Source: Prochlorococcus marinus CUG1417 (lineage in GTDB: Bacteria; Cyanobacteriota; Cyanobacteriia; PCC-6307; Cyanobiaceae). From it: DNA of 64,000 nucleotides. Positions 48,595 through 56,844 of the stretch are shown here, piece by piece (position 1 is the first letter of the stretch; each line of letters starts with the position of its first letter). Under the pieces are notes generated by a model, which was not told the origin of the DNA, searched no databases, and was given only the letters and a program-made list of their open reading frames with translations. Position numbers and translations under genes: made by a program. Location: contig NZ_JAAORN010000002.1 in assembly GCF_017695975.1 (NCBI RefSeq), positions 248,001-312,000 on the forward strand, given 5' to 3'.

Positions 48595-49814
48595 TTTGAG
48601 ACTGCCATCCCAGCTATCCATCCACTTGTCCAACAATGTTGAAAATTAAATCCACCTGTGATCCCATCAACATCTAAAACTTCTCCAGAAAAAAATAACC
48701 CTGGACAAATTAAGCTCTCCATACTTTTAAAATTAACCTCATTAATTTTTACGCCTCCAGAAGTAACGAATTCCTCTCCAAATGGACCTTTGCCCGAAAT
48801 TATATATTTATCCCTCATTAGAATATTTATCATTTTCTCCCTTTCATCCGCCAGTAAATCAGCCCACTTTTTCTCTTTATCAATACCTATTTTCTTTAAT
48901 AAAAAAATCCATAATCTTTTTGTTAATAGTGGAACAGGTCTACTATTAATTAGATTTACCTTACCTTTATTTATTCTTAAATAATTAACTTTTTCTTTTA
49001 AGTCCTTATAACTTAAAGAAGACCATTTAATGATTAGGTTAAATTTATATTTTTGGCTATAAAGTTCCCTTGCTGCAATGGATGAAAGTTTTAATACTGC
49101 TGGTCCACTAAAACCCCAATGAGTTATTAGTAAATCGCCTCTATTTTGAAAATTCTTATTGTTTAATTTAATTTCTATATCTATGCTCTTTATCGATACA
49201 CCACTACATTTATCCAAATTTGGTTCTTTTGTAGAAAAAGTAAAAAGCGATGGTACAGGTTTAACTATGTTATGTCCTAGATTTTGAGCTAATTTATATC
49301 CGCTTGGATTACCTCCAGTTGAAAGAATAATATTTTTTGAAGTTACCTTTGCTTTTTTAAGACTAAAAATATTGAATATATTATCTGGAGTTTTTGAAAT
49401 TTCTTTTACAAAAAATTTTGTCAATATCTCTACGTTTTTTGATAAAGCACTTTTTCTCAAACAATCAATAACGTCTGAGGAAGAATTAGACACAGGGAAT
49501 ACTCTTAGATCTTCCTCAATTTTTAATTTTAATCCTTTTTTCTCAAACCAATCATATACATCTCCAGCAGCAAAACGATTAAATGATTCCAAGAGCTGAA
49601 TCCCACCTCTGGGGTAATTCTCAACTAGTTCATTCGGTATCCATGTCGCATTAGTGACGTTACATCTTCCCCCTCCACTAATCCTTACTTTTTCCATAAG
49701 TTTTGAAGTGCCTTCAAGAATTATTATTCTTTTCACTCCATTTTCAGCAGCAGTTATTGCCGTCATAAAACCTGCTGCACCGCCTCCTACAACTGCTAGA
49801 TCAAAAGGTTCCAA
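48582..49814 (-). CDS. BaiN/HI0933-type FAD-dependent oxidoreductase
   Basis: The 410 residues show an N-terminal FAD-binding motif LAVVGGGAAGFMTAI, the family segment RISGGGRCNVTNA near residue 48, and a C-terminal GEVLDVDGITGGFNFQHCWTSG. This defines the HI0933/BaiN (YhiN) flavoprotein family. Physiological substrates are not established in cyanobacteria. The start is TTG, with the flavin motif directly after it. Confidence 0.92.
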   Translation of the reverse strand: MEPFDLAVVGGGAAGFMTAITAAENGVKRIIILEGTSKLMEKVRISGGGRCNVTNATWIPNELVENYPRGGIQLLESFNRFAAGDVYDWFEKKGLKLKIEEDLRVFPVSNSSSDVIDCLRKSALSKNVEILTKFFVKEISKTPDNIFNIFSLKKAKVTSKNIILSTGGNPSGYKLAQNLGHNIVKPVPSLFTFSTKEPNLDKCSGVSIKSIDIEIKLNNKNFQNRGDLLITHWGFSGPAVLKLSSIAARELYSQKYKFNLIIKWSSLSYKDLKEKVNYLRINKGKVNLINSRPVPLLTKRLWIFLLKKIGIDKEKKWADLLADEREKMINILMRDKYIISGKGPFGEEFVTSGGVKINEVNFKSMESLICPGLFFSGEVLDVDGITGGFNFQHCWTSGWIAGMAVSKLNH

Positions 49815-50000
49815 AAACTTATTATTTAATGTGCTTCAATCTGATAATAGCAAGGAGTAGCAAAGATAAATTACTCCAAAAACCATAAAAAAAATAAATA
49901 AAAAACTTTAAAACTGCATAATAAATAGCTGCAATTAACTAATTTTTAAATTTCTAAAAAAATCAACGCAGTCGTTATTTTTATGCTTTAACTTGATTAA

Positions 50001-50237
50001 ATGAGTTTAATATTTTCTTACGTTAAATATTCTGAGGCCAGTTTTCCTATGACTGGCCAATATACTGCTCTTCTTTTAATAACTTCTGTTATTTGGGTTT
50101 TACTTTGGTTTGGATATAGACAAAATAAAATAAATGATGAGATCAAGAAAAAAGAAAAAGAAGAAAGAATTAATGCGAAAGTTAAAAGAAGAAAGAAGTT
50201 AGAAAGTTTGTACCCTACTAATAAAAAAACTGTTTAA
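50001..50237 (+). CDS. Small membrane protein with long basic tail, 78 aa
   Basis: One membrane helix (about residues 20-38, YTALLLITSVIWVLLWFGY) is followed by a highly charged, lysine-rich tail of about 38 residues likely to be helical and cytoplasmic. The first 17 residues may be extra; an internal ATG (MTGQYTALL) is an alternative start. It resembles cytochrome-maturation CcmD-like or other single-anchor proteins only in form. No family is recognised. Confidence 0.6.
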   Translation: MSLIFSYVKYSEASFPMTGQYTALLLITSVIWVLLWFGYRQNKINDEIKKKEKEERINAKVKRRKKLESLYPTNKKTV

Positions 50238-50254
50238 AATAAATTTTTTGAAAA

Positions 50255-50353
50255 TTGAAAAAAAATAATTTCAAATCACTAATTCAATACTTTCCAGGGA
50301 TTTTGATTCTTATTTATGTATTCTTTTTAGCATTTACTCAATTTATAAAATAA
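50255..50353 (+). CDS. Possible 32-residue membrane microprotein
   Basis: A TTG-started frame encodes a short basic N-terminus and one hydrophobic segment (YFPGILILIYVFFLAF). It lies between two co-oriented genes, ending 21 bases before the EamA gene. No ATG is available, so coding is uncertain. Confidence 0.3.
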   Translation: MKKNNFKSLIQYFPGILILIYVFFLAFTQFIK

Positions 50354-50374
50354 AATTTTTAAAAATTATCTGTT

Positions 50375-51247
50375 TTGATTGGAATCCTTTCTGCTTTTGG
50401 AGCTGCTACATCTTGGACATATGCCTGCTTTATTTGGCGAGCGCAAACTAAAAAATATAAATCAATAGATATTAATTTAATAAAAAATATAATAGCTTTT
50501 TTAATTTTTATACCTGCTTTTATCAATCTAAGTTCTACAACTGCATTAAAAAACATATTTAATCTACTAATTAGTGGAATAATAGGTATTGGTTTAGGTG
50601 ATACTTTCTATTTAAAGTCACTACAAACAATTGGCACAAGAAAAACTTTATCTATAGAAACTCTTTCTCCGTTAATAGCAGCTTTGTCAGGGGAATTTTT
50701 TATTAATGAAAATTTAACAACTAAATCATGGGTTGGGATAATTATAGTATCGATTTCGCTATTCATAATTCTCAGAAAAGGTAACGATTTTAAAGAGGAA
50801 AACTCCTCTTTCTCAGAAAAAAATAACTTTAAGATTTTTGCTTTTCCTTTTTTATCAGTTTTATGTGCTGTTCTTGGAGGTCTTTTATCAAGAATGGTTT
50901 TTCTTCAAAGCAATTTATCTCCTTTCCTTACAACTGAAATAAGATTATTAGGTGCGATAATTTTTTTGATTTGTCTAAAAGGATTTAAGATTAATTTTTT
51001 CTTAAAAAATATAGACAAAAAACAACAAAAAAGATTTTTGCTTTCAATACTTCTTGGAACAAATATAGGAATATTTCTACAACAAGTTGTGTTTAAAACC
51101 CTTCCCATAGGAGTAGGATGGGCTTTATTAAGCACATCTCCAGTAATTTCCTTATTTTTTGCAAAGAATGAGGAAAGAGAAATTCCCAAAAAAATAATTT
51201 TTTTTACTTGTTTTTTGTTTTTTGGTTTGACATTAATAATTCTTTAA
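50375..51247 (+). CDS. EamA/DMT-superfamily transporter
   Basis: The 290 residues form about ten membrane helices as two EamA repeats (residues 1-133 and 150-290). Landmarks are GIGLGDTFYLKSLQTIG and TLSPLIAALSGEFFINENLT in the first repeat, and LPIGVGWALLSTSPVISLFF in the second. Substrates in this family range from amino acids to metabolites and cannot be read here. The start is TTG. Confidence 0.88.
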   Translation: MIGILSAFGAATSWTYACFIWRAQTKKYKSIDINLIKNIIAFLIFIPAFINLSSTTALKNIFNLLISGIIGIGLGDTFYLKSLQTIGTRKTLSIETLSPLIAALSGEFFINENLTTKSWVGIIIVSISLFIILRKGNDFKEENSSFSEKNNFKIFAFPFLSVLCAVLGGLLSRMVFLQSNLSPFLTTEIRLLGAIIFLICLKGFKINFFLKNIDKKQQKRFLLSILLGTNIGIFLQQVVFKTLPIGVGWALLSTSPVISLFFAKNEEREIPKKIIFFTCFLFFGLTLIIL

Positions 51248-51324
51248 TGTCTGAGTTAATGTAAAAAATACTCATGTTAATAAAAATCAAATTAAATAAA
51301 ATTATCTTATGAATACTCAGAATA

Positions 51325-51441
51325 ATGAAAGTTTTAAAGAAAAAAAGACTTGGAACACTTGAAGTTTATGTAATTTTTCTTAGCTGTATTTATGCAGGCT
51401 TTATAGGTTACAAATCTTTATTGAACACCCTATTTACATAA
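51325..51441 (+). CDS. Membrane microprotein, 38 aa
   Basis: An ATG start gives a basic N-terminus (MKVLKKKRLGTLEVY) and one membrane helix (VIFLSCIYAGFIGY). It sits between the EamA gene and the convergent acidic-tail microprotein. No family is recognised; the positive-inside pattern supports a real membrane protein. Confidence 0.45.
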   Translation: MKVLKKKRLGTLEVYVIFLSCIYAGFIGYKSLLNTLFT

Positions 51442-51443
51442 AA

Positions 51444-51578
51444 TTAGTTAATTTCTTGCACTGATTTAATCAACTTACCTCCATCTTGATCATCATCATC
51501 ATTTGAGGCAAAAAATAAAAAAAATATTCCAAGAGAAGCTATAGATAAAGAAATCGATAATGCAGAAAGTTCATCCAT
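51444..51578 (-). CDS. Acidic-tail membrane microprotein (DDDDQDGG family), 44 aa
   Basis: From the ATG the product has one membrane helix (residues 5-25, ALSISLSIASLGIFFLFFA) and then SNDDDDQDGGKLIKSVQEIN. The acidic patch followed by QDGG and a hydrophobic residue recurs in the microprotein at 52728-52910 (DDDNNDDQDGGMLIPAY). Acidic clusters next to a membrane helix could bind cations such as Ca2+ or Mg2+ (inference). Upstream in-frame residues from a non-ATG start are not needed. Confidence 0.65.
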   Translation of the reverse strand: MDELSALSISLSIASLGIFFLFFASNDDDDQDGGKLIKSVQEIN

Positions 51579-51697
51579 AAAAATAAATTTTTTCCATAAT
51601 AAACGAAAAAAAATAAAAGACAGTAAACAAATACACATCCTAGAAAATTAAAATTTCTATTTTCTGTAAAATAAAGAAAATATATCTGAACTATTAA

Positions 51698-51973
51698 TTG
51701 AAAGTTTTAATTACTTCTCCCTGTAGCGCAAGCGTAATAATTCAGTATGGAATAAAAAGTTGGCCTATTTGGGAATGTGAGCCAAGCAAATTTCAATGGA
51801 ATTACGAAGAGAAGGAAATTTGCTTGATTATTGAAGGCCAAGCGAATATAAGTACCCGACAAGGTGATGTTTACATAATTAAAGCTGGAGATCTAGTTGA
51901 GTTTCCTCCTGGACTTTACTGCGAATGGGAAGTAACCAAAAGTATTAAAAAACATTATCGGTTAGGCACTTAA
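51698..51973 (+). CDS. Small cupin-domain protein, 91 aa
   Basis: This is a single cupin barrel of the EutQ/DUF861 type, with WPIWECEPSKFQWNYEEKE, LIIEGQANISTRQGD and IKAGDLVEFPPGLYCEWEV. The typical metal-binding histidines are replaced by Trp, Glu and other residues, so metal binding is uncertain. The start is TTG. Ligand and role are unknown. Confidence 0.85.
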   Translation: MKVLITSPCSASVIIQYGIKSWPIWECEPSKFQWNYEEKEICLIIEGQANISTRQGDVYIIKAGDLVEFPPGLYCEWEVTKSIKKHYRLGT

Positions 51974-52065
51974 AAATAAGGAAAAATATTTTTTCTTATT
52001 TTTTTATTCAATCAATGCAGATAAAATATAGTTAATACATAATTTTCAAAAGGGGAACTAATATT

Positions 52066-52236
52066 ATGCCTTTTACTGATGAAGAATATTTTGAGGTTAT
52101 CGAAAAAAACGAAATAGTACAAAAGGCTTTTGAAAACATTAAGCAAATTTGCATTGATTTACAAAAACAAACAAATTGTCCAGAAGAGGACCTTAAAGAT
52201 TTTCTTGAATTTATTGCTAAACAATGGAATAAGTAA
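52066..52236 (+). CDS. Acidic helical microprotein, 56 aa
   Basis: The ATG is preceded by AAAAGGGGAACTA, a strong ribosome-binding site. The product (MPFTDEEYFEVIEKNEIVQK at the start) is acidic and helical with two cysteines, without membrane segment. No family is recognised. The perfect palindrome ACCCTTTTAAAAGGGT lies ten bases after the stop and may end its transcript. Confidence 0.65.
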   Translation: MPFTDEEYFEVIEKNEIVQKAFENIKQICIDLQKQTNCPEEDLKDFLEFIAKQWNK

Positions 52237-52302
52237 TAATTAACAACCCTTTTAAAAGGGTAAATTTAAAAATTTCAATTTAGTTTTCTGACAGAACAAG
52301 TT

Positions 52303-52434
52303 CTAATCTAATTCCTTTTTTGGTTTTGTATTAATACTTGAAGTTCCCTTAGCTGCAGAAACGTAGAAAAAGAAGCCTACGATTCCTGATATACCAAATA
52401 TCGCAGCCAAAGGTTCAAAAGTGAAAGAAAACAT
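52303..52434 (-). CDS. Membrane microprotein, 43 aa
   Basis: From the ATG (MFSFTFEPLAAIFGISGIVG) one glycine-containing membrane helix spans about residues 8-28, followed by a polar tail with Lys (INTKPKKELD). Upstream in-frame residues are possible but lack hydrophobic or conserved character. No family is recognised. Confidence 0.5.
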   Translation of the reverse strand: MFSFTFEPLAAIFGISGIVGFFFYVSAAKGTSSINTKPKKELD

Positions 52435-52727
52435 AGAATTTATAAAATCAAGATAAATAATAGTTTTTGAATTAAAATTGTACAATTATTGTTAAGTATA
52501 AAAAATAACAATTGCGAGATTCATTATGTCATTACTAGTTTCTCAGTGGGTTCAAGAAAATATTATTCAAATTCATATTGAAGAATGACAATATCAATAC
52601 ATACCAATGATCTATCCTGGATCTATTCGTGCGAAAGAGAAAAGTTTTTACAAAATATTTATAGAAATATTTAATAACACTACCCAGAGGATCCACAATT
52701 TTTGTTTCTTTAGATTAATATCATGGA

Positions 52728-52910
52728 ATGACAGAATTGTACTCCCTTTCTTCTTCAGTAAGTCCTTTTACAGCTATATTATGGTGCCTTTACCCAATAT
52801 CTGTACTTGTTATTATCGAGTTACTGTTAGGAGGTGGATTTGATGATGATAATAACGACGACCAAGATGGTGGAATGCTAATTCCTGCATACTCTAGATC
52901 TAACAATTGA
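52728..52910 (+). CDS. Acidic-tail membrane microprotein (DDDDQDGG family), 60 aa
   Basis: The product has one membrane helix (about residues 14-34, FTAILWCLYPISVLVIIELL), three glycines, then FDDDNNDDQDGGMLIPAYSR. The acid-QDGG-hydrophobic pattern is shared with the 51444-51578 microprotein. A competing frame at 52607-52843 is rejected because it lacks any pattern. It has an ATG start. Confidence 0.7.
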   Translation: MTELYSLSSSVSPFTAILWCLYPISVLVIIELLLGGGFDDDNNDDQDGGMLIPAYSRSNN

Positions 52911-52956
52911 ATTATTTTGAATTTTAAGTTACAAGTTCAAAAGAAAATACCATAAA

Positions 52957-53097
52957 TTGACAATTAACATTGATACAACACTAATTTCTCTTGTTGCACT
53001 TACCATTTTTATAATTTCCTCTCTAACATGGCTTGTCTCAAGAACTCTTAAAGAAGGTAGAAAAGCTCTGACAGAAAAATATAAGGATAGATCGTAA
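52957..53097 (+). CDS. Membrane microprotein, 46 aa
   Basis: A TTG start gives one membrane helix (LISLVALTIFIISSLTWLV) and a basic amphipathic tail (SRTLKEGRKALTEKYKDRS). The opposite strand holds an alternative frame with less protein-like composition. No family is recognised. Coding is moderately supported by the helix-plus-basic-tail form seen in neighbours. Confidence 0.45.
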   Translation: MTINIDTTLISLVALTIFIISSLTWLVSRTLKEGRKALTEKYKDRS

Positions 53098-53327
53098 ATA
53101 TTACAAAAAATCATTTAAAAATATGAAAATTATAAGATTTATTAGTCTTACTAACTAATAAACATTTTCCTAATAAATAAATACTTATACTTATCGAAGT
53201 TTGGGAAATCATAAATAACTTAAATAAACACTAGAATTTGTATGATTGTTTAGTTAAAAATTATCAATCAATTGATAACCCTTTTTTGTTAAAGACCTTT
53301 TCTGAGAAATTATTTTAATAAACAAAA

Positions 53328-53423
53328 ATGCATCTAAATTCTTTACTTTATGTTTTTTCTATATCTTTATTTATTTATATAATGGCGCTATTTTGGAGAG
53401 ACTTACCAAACCAAAAAAAGTAA
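53328..53423 (+). CDS. Membrane microprotein, 31 aa
   Basis: The ATG-started 31 residues are almost entirely one helix (LLYVFSISLFIYIMALFW) ending with RDLPNQKK. Size and shape resemble minor photosystem or cytochrome subunits, but no known subunit (such as PsbM, PetN, PsbT) matches. Confidence 0.4.
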   Translation: MHLNSLLYVFSISLFIYIMALFWRDLPNQKK

Positions 53424-53505
53424 AAAAATAATTTATTATTAATTTTGTTGCCTATCAAAATAAATTGAGTTATTAATTTAATATTGGATTTAATTTTTTA
53501 TATTA

Positions 53506-53670
53506 ATGCTAAAAAAATCTTCAAATAACAATAATAAAAATATATTCTCAGAAACTACAAATATTGCAAAAGAAAACATGATTTGCAAAGACGGATTCTG
53601 TTCATTACCAAATCAAGATGAGCTCCCCAAACAAGATTCAAATGATATGAATCTATTTGATCCTATTTAG
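53506..53670 (+). CDS. Soluble microprotein with CKDGFC motif, 54 aa
   Basis: The product is Asn/Lys-rich, without membrane helix, and carries MICKDGFCSLPNQ near residue 25, followed by an acidic, proline-containing tail ending NLFDPI. The two cysteines five residues apart could bind metal or be redox-active (inference). An ATG start in a region with few other frames supports coding. Confidence 0.5.
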   Translation: MLKKSSNNNNKNIFSETTNIAKENMICKDGFCSLPNQDELPKQDSNDMNLFDPI

Positions 53671-53733
53671 TAAATGCATAATATTTTGATGCATTGAAGA
53701 TTAAATTGATAATATTCTTTGAATTTTTAATTT

Positions 53734-54069
53734 ATGCTTGATGACTTTTTAAATGCATATAAAGAGTTTTGGATTAAAGCTACAGACTTCAAAGGAGTCA
53801 CATCTCGAAAGGATTGGTGGTTCGTTCAACTAGCGAATCTTATAATTTCTTTCCTAACTATTCCAATATTTTTAAAAACCTATGGTTTCAATGCTTATGG
53901 AATAGTTTGTATTATTCCGCAAATAGCTATTGATATAAGAAGAATCAGAGATTTTGGAAAAGATTGGAAATGGATCTTTATTAATTTAATACCTATCTTT
54001 GGATGGGTCTTGTGGTTCATCTGGTTAGGCTTTGGTAAGACCGCTAATGGGAAAAATAAACTTATGTAG
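53734..54069 (+). CDS. DUF805 family membrane protein
   Basis: The 111 residues have the family opening LNAYKEFWIKATDFKGVTSRKDWWF (quoted in part: FKGVTSRKDWWF, canonical FxGRxxRxxYW) and about three membrane helices with RRIRDFGKDWKW and the terminal GKTANGKNKL. Function is unknown. It has an ATG start. Confidence 0.88.
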   Translation: MLDDFLNAYKEFWIKATDFKGVTSRKDWWFVQLANLIISFLTIPIFLKTYGFNAYGIVCIIPQIAIDIRRIRDFGKDWKWIFINLIPIFGWVLWFIWLGFGKTANGKNKLM

Positions 54070-54080
54070 AAATTAACTCT

Positions 54081-54398
54081 TTATTTTTTTCTTTTTTTAA
54101 AATCTACAAATCTTACCTTATTTCTTGCTTCTAATTGTTTTTCAAGAATTCTAAACACATGCATCTCGCATTCAGTTAATTTAAGAAACTGATCGAATGT
54201 ATCTTTATCTTCTTCATCAAAATTCTTGAAAACTTCTGAAATAGCAATACTATTTCTAGAAATAAAATTCTCTGCGATATCTCGTGGATTCTTGCCTAGT
54301 TCAAAATCCTGAAAAACTTCAAAAGAATTAAGTTCTCTCGTTAACCATTTGAACCATGGTTCATTCTTATCATGTTCTTTATTTATAATTTTCTTCAT
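54081..54398 (-). CDS. Small helical protein, WF.W family (paralogue of 43346-43612)
   Basis: The 105 residues contain EPWFKWLTRELNS, GKNPRDIAENFI and FLKLTECEMHVFRILEKQL in the same order as the 43346-43612 protein. A basic C-terminal tail (KVRFVDFKKRKK) is extra. The two copies at about 30% or so visual similarity define a small family of unknown role. It has an ATG start. Confidence 0.75.
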   Translation of the reverse strand: MKKIINKEHDKNEPWFKWLTRELNSFEVFQDFELGKNPRDIAENFISRNSIAISEVFKNFDEEDKDTFDQFLKLTECEMHVFRILEKQLEARNKVRFVDFKKRKK

Positions 54399-54624
54399 AA
54401 AAAAATTTTTACTAGTTTAATCATTATTATTTATTCATACTTTGACAGCTGTAAAATTACTTATTTTTAAAATTTAAATAAAGATAAACCTTATATATTT
54501 TTTACAAAATGAGTAGCACAATTACCCATAAAACTTCTCAAAAATAAAGTATTTATTACTGATTTTTTTGTTTATGAATAGTTAGAATTTATTTACTAAA
54601 TTCATTATCAATACCATTTCATAA

Positions 54625-54843
54625 TTTTTTTCATCTCCAATTTTAATAATTTGGACTCTTGTAATAGTAGCTATAGAAGTTTTTTTGTCTCTTACCAGTA
54701 TATTTCAATTCTCCTTTTATTAAAGATCTTAAGAAAAGAAGAAATCCTTAATTAAGGAACAAAAAGAATTAAGTGAAAGATTAGAAAAAATAGAACAAGA
54801 TTTAAAAAATTTACGAAAAATTACTCTTTTAGAGATGACTTAA
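54625..54843 (+). pseudogene. Probable broken gene: membrane anchor plus coiled coil
   Basis: One frame first encodes a membrane segment (IIWTLVIVAIEVFLSLTSIF), then hits two in-frame stops near 54721-54730, then continues as a perfect coiled coil (KEQKELSERLEKIEQDLKNL) to a final TAA. There is no ATG. The pieces together resemble a single-anchor coiled-coil protein that has lost its start and acquired stops or indels. A sequencing artefact is possible. Confidence 0.45.
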
Positions 54844-54894
54844 TGATCTCGAGTTCAAGACCTTAACGTTTTTAACAATAATTCTGGTCTATAA

Positions 54895-55056
54895 ATGGTT
54901 ATGGATAAAGATCATCTTATTGACTTAATTTCAAATAGCCTCCTCTATGAGAAAGAAGATTCTGAATCAGACAAGAATCTTTGTGATTTTAAGAATTACC
55001 TAAATAGATTAAATCCAGATCAATTGAGAACTATGTCAAAAGAATTTATTCTTTAA
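54895..55056 (+). CDS. Acidic helical microprotein, 53 aa
   Basis: The ATG-started product (MVMDKDHLIDLISNSLLYEK, then a polar stretch and NPDQLRTMSKEFIL) is acidic and helical without membrane segment. A second ATG two codons later is possible. It resembles the size and charge of the 52066-52236 microprotein but no clear homology is seen. Confidence 0.5.
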   Translation: MVMDKDHLIDLISNSLLYEKEDSESDKNLCDFKNYLNRLNPDQLRTMSKEFIL

Positions 55057-55134
55057 TAAATTGTGTTAATTTTTTTAATTTTTTTATAATCAAAAATTTT
55101 TAAAATTTGTTATGGTCGTTAATAAAGTAAATAT

Positions 55135-56241
55135 ATGGTCAAAGTTAATAGAAGTGATTTTCTAATCAAGCCATTTCTTATAAGGAATAATTTGAGAGCT
55201 TTTTATCAAATTATTTCTACCATCATCCCAATAATTTCAATTTGGTTAATTGTTTACCAAATAATAAATAATCCTTTTTCATTATTGATAAAAGGATTTT
55301 TAATGTTACCTATTATTTTTCTCCTAACTCTATTCTCTTCTAGAACATTCTCATTAATGCATGATTGCGGTCATAATTCTCTTTTTACAAAAAGAAAATT
55401 AAACCGCTTTTTTGGATTTTTACTTGGCTTGGTCAATGGTATTCCACAGAAGTCATGGTCGATTGATCATGCATTTCATCATAGAAATAATGGAAATTGG
55501 GAAATTTACAAAGGTCCGATAGATGTTTTAAGTCTTAAAGATTATAATTCCCTTTCAAAAAGAGAACAAAACTTTTACAAAGTAAGTCGAAACTGGATGA
55601 TGCTTTTCCCTGGAGGTTTTTTTTACTTAGTTCTAAAACCTAGATTAGGACTTATTATTATCATTTTTAATTTCACTAAAGATATTTTGGTGGAGACTTT
55701 TATAAAAATAAAAAACAGAGAAATTTCTAAACTTTTAGCTATTAATTCACGAATCAAACCACCTTTTTCTGATTATGGAAATAATTTTAGTGAATTATCT
55801 GAATTAATAATTAACAACATATTAGTAATAATAGGATGGTTTTTTATGTGTAAATGGTTTGGATTAGTTTTTTTCTTATCATTTTATTCCGTGGTATTGA
55901 CCCTATCAGCAGCAATTTTAATATGTGTTTTTTTCGTTCAACATAACTACGAAAATGCATATGCCAAAAATACAAAAAATTGGAATATTGTCGATGGAGC
56001 TATTTTTGGTAGTAGCAATTTAGATATCCCTAATTGGCTAAATTGGTTTTTAGCCGATATATCATTCCACAGCATTCATCATCTTTCTGAAAGAATACCA
56101 AATTACAATTTAAGAGCTTGTCATGAAGCAAATAATCATTTACTTCATCAATCGAAGTTTTTAAAATTAAGCGATTTTCCAAACTGCTTCAAATATATTA
56201 TTTGGGACGATCAGCATGAAAAATTAATACCAATAAAGTAG
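55135..56241 (+). CDS. Fatty-acid desaturase (membrane di-iron type)
   Basis: The 368 residues have the three histidine boxes of membrane desaturases: HDCGHNS near residue 77, HAFHHRNNGNWEIYKGP near 113, and HSIHHLSERIPNYN near 318. About four hydrophobic segments lie between. The H.FHH..NGNWE.Y.GP pattern belongs to a branch distinct from the second desaturase at 58 kb. Regiospecificity cannot be read. The gene is isolated, with long AT-rich flanks, and starts with ATG. Confidence 0.9.
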   Translation: MVKVNRSDFLIKPFLIRNNLRAFYQIISTIIPIISIWLIVYQIINNPFSLLIKGFLMLPIIFLLTLFSSRTFSLMHDCGHNSLFTKRKLNRFFGFLLGLVNGIPQKSWSIDHAFHHRNNGNWEIYKGPIDVLSLKDYNSLSKREQNFYKVSRNWMMLFPGGFFYLVLKPRLGLIIIIFNFTKDILVETFIKIKNREISKLLAINSRIKPPFSDYGNNFSELSELIINNILVIIGWFFMCKWFGLVFFLSFYSVVLTLSAAILICVFFVQHNYENAYAKNTKNWNIVDGAIFGSSNLDIPNWLNWFLADISFHSIHHLSERIPNYNLRACHEANNHLLHQSKFLKLSDFPNCFKYIIWDDQHEKLIPIK

Positions 56242-56244
56242 TGC

Positions 56245-56397
56245 TTAATTAAACCTTCTTCTTAATTTTCTTTTAAGAGGAATACTACTATATGAATGCG
56301 TTCCTATAGATGGGGGCAAGTCATTCTTTAGAGGATGCATAAAAGCATTTGCCATGCTCTCTAACATTTCCGAAAGCCAATTGATTACTGATTTCAT
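56245..56397 (-). CDS. Microprotein, 50 aa, basic C-terminus
   Basis: The ATG-started product has an amphipathic N-terminal helix (MKSVINWLSEMLESMANAFM) and the tail NDLPPSIGTHSYSSIPLKRK ending in an Arg/Lys cluster. The proline-containing motif DLPP.IG..SYS looks conserved in style, not chance. It ends four bases after the convergent desaturase stop. No family is recognised. Confidence 0.55.
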   Translation of the reverse strand: MKSVINWLSEMLESMANAFMHPLKNDLPPSIGTHSYSSIPLKRKLRRRFN

Positions 56398-56685
56398 TTT
56401 AGAATATGAAATTGTACTCTATTATCATCTAACTAAATAATTCAAATGTAAATCAGTCTTTATGCTGATTTTGTAAAAGATTGCTTTGTAAAAAATTAAT
56501 ATTAAATGCTTAAATTAATTCTTTTTTATCTTTATGAAGGATTTTTATTGCTACTTTTCTTAAAGTAAACAAGGTGAAAAATTTATTTAGTAAATAATAC
56601 TTATTTTTTATAATTCACTTAATAAATTAAATTTTTTAACATTATTTCGTGCTATATCTCTATTCCAAATAAAGCAAAAAAATTT

Positions 56686-56844
56686 ATGAATGATTCAATG
56701 ATCTCTTCTAACCAGAAAACAGAAATAGATTCAATTAATTCATATTTTGAATGTATTACTGAATGCAGTATTGTGGATGGTCATCAAGAATGTGTTACTC
56801 GTTGTTTAGAAATTCATCTAAAGGGAGAAAATCAAAATGAATAA
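56686..56844 (+). CDS. Twin CX3C microprotein, 52 aa
   Basis: The product contains ECITECSIVDGHQECVTRCL, two CX3C motifs 11 residues apart in helices, a pattern that typically makes a disulfide-stapled or metal-binding helical hairpin. The N-terminus is polar. The ATG start is clear. The stop overlaps the next small gene by eight bases, suggesting a two-gene operon. Confidence 0.6.
   Translation: MNDSMISSNQKTEIDSINSYFECITECSIVDGHQECVTRCLEIHLKGENQNE

Noticed and set aside
52246-52261. Perfect palindrome ACCCTTTTAAAAGGGT as bidirectional terminator
   Set aside because: No T run follows on either strand; kept only as a remark under the neighbouring gene.
52607-52843. 78-codon frame overlapping the acidic-tail microprotein
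   Set aside because: Composition is patternless and it overlaps the better supported 52728-52910 frame with the DDDNNDDQDGG tail.
52929-53114. 61-codon minus-strand frame
   Set aside because: The plus-strand 46-residue frame in the same place has a clean helix and basic tail; the minus frame looks like its shadow.
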